Of a stretch of DNA of 9,997 nt, positions 7,552 through 9,997 are shown one piece after another (within the stretch, counting starts at the first letter, position 1; every line of letters begins with the position of its first letter). Below the pieces are notes generated by a model, which made no database searches, was not told the DNA's origin, and was given only the letters and a program-made list of their open reading frames with translations. Source of the stretch: Eubacteriales bacterium (lineage in GTDB: Bacteria > Bacillota_A > Clostridia > Lachnospirales > Lachnospiraceae); the NCBI GenBank assembly GCA_030527765.1, contig JAUNAE010000116.1, positions 1-9,997 of the forward strand, read 5' to 3'. Both the position numbers and the translations under genes were made by a program.

Positions 7552-7623
7552 TTTTTCCTCCCACCTGTGCATTACAAAATGTTCATGGTTGGAGAATAAC
7601 ACAAAAAGCAAAAACAAAAGCAA

Positions 7624-7665
7624 ACTTGACCTAAATCGTCATTTTCGTGACCTTTTTTGTCAAGT
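7624..7665. promoter_or_regulatory. Nested 42-bp dyad upstream of the GH3 gene
   Basis: On the minus strand, outer arms ACTTGAC (7659-7665) and GTCAAGT (7624-7630) enclose inner arms GTCA (7648-7651) and TGAC (7638-7641). Both pairs are centred on 7644.5, with 7-bp spacers on each side. The site overlaps TTGACA at 7658-7663, a possible -35 box with only a poor -10 (GACGAT) 17 bp on. It may be an operator, or a hairpin in the leader if transcription starts further upstream. Confidence 0.5.
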
Positions 7666-7680
7666 CTGCCTTAACTAAGA

Positions 7681-7710
7681 AGCATATGCAAAGTCAATCT
7701 TGAGTCAATC
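7681..7710 (-). promoter_or_regulatory. Tandem TTGACT repeat and candidate promoter of the GH3 gene
   Basis: Plus strand AAGTCAATCTTGAGTCAATC (7691-7710) carries two copies of AGTCAATC exactly 11 bp apart (AGTCAATCTT at 7692 and 7703). On the minus strand each contains TTGACT, and the first is followed after 16 bp by TATGCT (7681-7686), a possible promoter. A near copy of the 20-mer lies before the response regulator gene (9914-9933). Probably the binding site of a regulator shared by both genes. Confidence 0.55.
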
Positions 7711-7713
7711 TTT

Positions 7714-7740
7714 GAATCAAGTGGCGGACTTACTTGATTC
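7714..7740 (-). other. Perfect 9-bp inverted repeat just after the kinase stop codon
   Basis: GAATCAAGT (7714-7722) and ACTTGATTC (7732-7740) with a 9-base loop, beginning 2 bases after the stop of the multi-span kinase. As RNA it could act as a 3' hairpin, but no U tract follows, so it is a weak terminator at best. Its ATCAAGT arm resembles the neighbouring TTGAC-type repeats, so it may instead be an operator. Confidence 0.5.
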
Positions 7741-7742
7741 GG

Positions 7743-9056
7743 TTAATTTACCTGCAGAGGAAGCAAAACATTAAGAAGAAACGTCTGGTTTTCAGCTTTA
7801 ATACTGACTGTACCGTGGTACTTTTCTGCCACCGAACGAATACTGTTTATGCCAATCCCATGATTCTGTTTATCCTGCTTCGTTGTCAGAATCCTGCCAT
7901 TCTCCGATTGAATTTCTTTAACATAACTGTTCTCCACCTGAAGCACGATAAAAGCGTTCTGCTTCCAGATTCTTACTGCAATTGTTCGCTTCGACGAATC
8001 AGCAATTTGAAGAACCGCCTCTTGTGCATTATCAAGCGCATTTCCAAGAATGGTATACAAATCGACAACATCCACGAAGTCCAGCCAGTGTCCGTCTGCA
8101 ACACAGGTCCAGTCAATATCATGCATGTGACAGAACAGACCTCTCTCCATCATAAGAGCATCCAATACTTCATTTCCCGTTTCGATCGCTGTATCATAGA
8201 CTTCAATCATGTTTTGCAATTCTTGAATATATTTTTGCTTCTTCTCGCCGGAATCATAAGAAATCGCAAGTGCTGCAATCTGATGCTTCAAATCATGGCA
8301 TTTTCGATTTATGGCGTCAATATTATCTCTGGAAGACTGATACTGCTGCTGTCTTTGCTGCCAGATTGTATTGTTCAAAATCAGTTTTTCCCTGTATTCC
8401 TGCTCTCTCTGCTGCACTCTCTGAATGCAGATCATAAAGATGCTGACACAAATCGAGTACAACTGACAATAACGGAACAAATAAAAGAAAGTGGTTCCTG
8501 TAGTTTCTTCCATGACTCGCTCAGAAGAGTACTTAACCGCAAAACTCAGCACAATGAATACACTGATAACCATCACCGCTACTGTCACACTTCTTGCCGC
8601 TCTGGTATCAAATCTTCCTGTAGTTGTGATATTTCTTGCAAGCAGAAAGTAGCAGATTATATAGCAGAATACATAAACAATCCAATATAGAATGCCGCTC
8701 CACTCCGGTACATTTCCTTGATAGATCAGAAGCAAGTACAAACTGGAAGTCAAGTGCTGCACGCTATATCCAAGAGATACCGTCAAAATACAGTCCCAGA
8801 GGCTTACCTCACAACAAAGTCCACACAGACCAACACAAACTAAAAAAACACTCAAAAACCATACCAAAGCGACATATTCAACACCCTTTGAAAAAACAGG
8901 CATAATAAAAACTGTTGCAAGGAATAAAATGACAAAGGATATTCCGACACGAATCAGATAATACTCTCTTTTCTTTAGACATGCCATGAACATCAGCGTT
9001 GCCACAAAAACTTCTATACAGTAAGGGTAGTTATTTAAGCTATTAAGTAAATTCAT
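7743..9056 (-). CDS. Multi-span GHKL sensor histidine kinase
   Basis: A 437-residue membrane kinase of the GHKL group that pairs with LytTR regulators (the family of AgrC-like and related kinases). The N-terminal half has six or seven hydrophobic segments (roughly 13-27, 33-54, 60-82, 90-112, 120-140, 157-175, 190-212). A glutamine-rich coiled coil (213-250) leads to the phosphoacceptor box CHDLKHQI with H254, then ETGNEVLDALM (292-302), the N box ILGNALDNAQEA with N339 and N343, and the G box NHGIG (398-402). All catalytic motifs are intact. An AAGGG-type ribosome site precedes the ATG. It follows the LytTR regulator gene by 102 bases, with a hairpin repeat in the gap, and the two genes probably form one operon. 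The signal is unknown. The downstream GH3 gene shares a repeat site with the operon promoter, which suggests control of glycan use. Confidence 0.92.
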   Translation of the reverse strand: MNLLNSLNNYPYCIEVFVATLMFMACLKKREYYLIRVGISFVILFLATVFIMPVFSKGVEYVALVWFLSVFLVCVGLCGLCCEVSLWDCILTVSLGYSVQHLTSSLYLLLIYQGNVPEWSGILYWIVYVFCYIICYFLLARNITTTGRFDTRAARSVTVAVMVISVFIVLSFAVKYSSERVMEETTGTTFFYLFRYCQLYSICVSIFMICIQRVQQREQEYREKLILNNTIWQQRQQQYQSSRDNIDAINRKCHDLKHQIAALAISYDSGEKKQKYIQELQNMIEVYDTAIETGNEVLDALMMERGLFCHMHDIDWTCVADGHWLDFVDVVDLYTILGNALDNAQEAVLQIADSSKRTIAVRIWKQNAFIVLQVENSYVKEIQSENGRILTTKQDKQNHGIGINSIRSVAEKYHGTVSIKAENQTFLLNVLLPLQVN

Positions 9057-9098
9057 TCCAGTTCCCTTCTTTATTTCTGCATAATTATTGATTAGAGC

Positions 9099-9123
9099 AA
9101 AGCAGACATTCGCAGCCCGCTTT
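9099..9123 (-). repeat. TGYGAAT-loop hairpin, copy 1
   Basis: Minus strand AAAGCGGGC, loop TGCGAAT, then GTCTGCTTT. All nine pairs form in RNA, two of them G-U. It lies in the 102-base gap between the LytTR regulator and kinase genes and resembles the hairpin at 9930-9952 in loop, stem length and orientation. It may be a small dispersed palindromic repeat or a structure tuning operon expression. Confidence 0.55.
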
Positions 9124-9158
9124 ACTGCTGATCATATTGCTGATTCGTATGCACATTC

Positions 9159-9878
9159 CTACGTATTTTTGTTAGTGTAAGCTTCGGTCATGTAATCTGA
9201 AAGTGCCTGTACAAAGCTTTTTTTCTTTCCTCGACTCATAGTTAATTTTTGATTTCCTACAAGTACGATTCCATCTACAATACTGCGAACATGCTTTAAA
9301 TTCACCAAATAACCACTATTACACAAGGAAAAATGATGTCCATCCAACAACTGCTCCGCTTCTTTTATCGTACCTCTTACTACATATTCATTATCAAAGG
9401 TGTGATAGTGCAGTCTGTGGTGTTCCACCTCTACATACTCAATACTGGAAACTCGTAAGGTATAAATGGAATCTCTATCTTTTAGTTGAATTTTGACATT
9501 ATTGACTGCGGCTAATCCTCTCATAAATCTGTCCATATGAAGCGAAAAATTAGGATACTGAATCGGTTTCAGTATATAATCCAAAGCACCAACCTCATAT
9601 CCTTTGACTGCATATTTCGCCATGTTGGTTACAAAGACAATCATTACACTTTCATCAATGTCACGAATTTCTCTCGCAGCCCTCATTCCATCTAGTTTGG
9701 GCATCTCAATATCAAGGAAAAGAATATCATATACTGCCTGGTATTGCTCCACTGCTTCCCATCCATTTTCATAAGCATCTACTTGTATCTCCATGTGATG
9801 CTCCTGCCCATACTGCTTAATAAAACTCACCAGATTTTCTCTGCTTACACTGTCATCCTCAACTACCGCAACTCTCAT
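9159..9878 (-). CDS. LytTR-family response regulator
   Basis: A 239-residue response regulator. The receiver (1-about 120) starts MRVAVVEDD with D8/D9, and has phosphoacceptor D56 in LFLDIEMPKLDGM, switch residue T84 and the K104-P105 pair, all canonical. The LytTR DNA-binding domain spans about 130-235, with YVEVEHHRLHYH and FSLCNSGYLVNLKHV typical of the family. It is the likely partner of the GHKL kinase downstream. Upstream lie a tandem TTGACT-type repeat shared with the GH3 gene and a hairpin repeat. GGAG lies 12 bases before the ATG, a weak spacing, but the receiver fold begins at this codon, so the start is probably right. Autoregulation and control of the GH3 gene are inferred from the shared site, not proven. 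Confidence 0.92.
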   Translation of the reverse strand: MRVAVVEDDSVSRENLVSFIKQYGQEHHMEIQVDAYENGWEAVEQYQAVYDILFLDIEMPKLDGMRAAREIRDIDESVMIVFVTNMAKYAVKGYEVGALDYILKPIQYPNFSLHMDRFMRGLAAVNNVKIQLKDRDSIYTLRVSSIEYVEVEHHRLHYHTFDNEYVVRGTIKEAEQLLDGHHFSLCNSGYLVNLKHVRSIVDGIVLVGNQKLTMSRGKKKSFVQALSDYMTEAYTNKNT

Positions 9879-9901
9879 ATATTCATTAATCTCCGATAAT
9901 T

Positions 9902-9933
9902 ATTTAAGTCATCAAGTCTATCTTTAGTCAAAC
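9902..9933 (-). promoter_or_regulatory. Candidate promoter and TTGACT repeat before the response regulator
   Basis: Plus strand AAGTCTATCTTTAGTCAAAC (9914-9933) matches 17 of 20 bases with the site before the GH3 gene and likewise has AGTC elements 11 bp apart. On the minus strand TTGACT (9926-9931) is followed after 18 bp by TTAAAT (9902-9907), a possible though weak promoter. A further GACTT lies at 9906-9910. Confidence 0.5.
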
Positions 9934-9952
9934 GGATATTCACAATCCGCTT
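9930..9952 (-). repeat. TGYGAAT-loop hairpin, copy 2
   Basis: Minus strand AAGCGGAT, loop TGTGAAT, ATCCGTTT, eight pairs with one G-U. It has the same orientation and loop pattern as the hairpin at 9099-9123, and both are preceded by TATGA a short distance upstream. Together the two copies flank the response regulator gene. It overlaps the edge of the tandem-repeat site. Confidence 0.5.
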
Positions 9953-9974
9953 CGCTTCTTGCTCATAACCGAAT

Positions 9975-9989
9975 AGCTGCTCCGCAGCT
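9975..9989. other. Short GC-rich hairpin at the right edge
   Basis: AGCTGC, loop TCC, GCAGCT: a perfect 6-bp stem. No U tract follows on the minus strand, and the window ends too soon to see what lies upstream. It could be the end of a terminator or part of the neighbouring hairpin repeat element. Confidence 0.3.
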
Positions 9990-9997
9990 TATCAGTA

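Noticed and set aside
7552..7623. 24-residue N-terminal extension of the GH3 protein from an upstream ATG
   Set aside because: No good ribosome site precedes 7623, whereas GGGAGG stands right before the ATG at 7551, whose product starts with the usual basic residues before a signal anchor.
7734..8690. Long plus-strand open frame (318 codons) opposite the multi-span kinase
   Set aside because: Antisense shadow of a kinase with intact H, N and G boxes; it shows no recognisable domain and has no ribosome site of note.

Overview
The window looks like chromosomal DNA of a gut-type Firmicute, most likely Lachnospiraceae. This is inferred from moderate-to-low GC, strong AGGAGG-type ribosome binding sites, two GHKL-kinase/LytTR-regulator systems, and a membrane-anchored glycoside hydrolase family 3 (GH3) enzyme with its C-domain first. 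All supported genes lie on the minus strand, so transcription runs from high to low coordinates.

Region 1 (right end to about 7743): a promoter region (9879-9997), a LytTR response regulator (9159-9878) and a 437-residue multi-membrane-span GHKL histidine kinase (7743-9056). A hairpin with loop TGYGAAT (minus strand) lies on each side of the regulator gene. Region 2 (4687-7742): a regulatory stretch rich in TTGAC-type repeats and dyads, then a 954-residue GH3 enzyme that appears anchored by a transmembrane helix at each end and closed by a strong terminator (4586-4636). A 20-bp tandem-repeat site upstream of this enzyme matches 17 of 20 positions with one upstream of the response regulator, so the two-component system probably controls both itself and the hydrolase.

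Region 3 (1680-4580): a second signalling operon with a sigma-A-type promoter whose -35 box sits in a perfect 16-bp palindrome. It encodes a LytTR response regulator, a seven-span membrane sensor with a kinase-dead GHKL domain, and a short GHKL kinase with intact H, N and G boxes and almost no sensor region. The last two look like a split receptor: sensing in one protein, catalysis in the other.

Region 4 (139-1692): directly after the short kinase lies an 85-codon open fragment with no start codon. It is the C-terminal SPASM domain of a radical SAM enzyme, with the CX2CX5CX3C cysteine pattern, and I read it as the remnant of a deleted peptide-maturase or AnSME-like gene. Next comes a secreted C-type-lectin-domain protein with its own terminator. 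No coding sequence was found in 1-138.

The most notable points are the SPASM remnant, the shared tandem repeat, the nested 42-bp dyad upstream of the GH3 gene, the pseudokinase/short-kinase pair, and the hairpin repeats flanking the response regulator.
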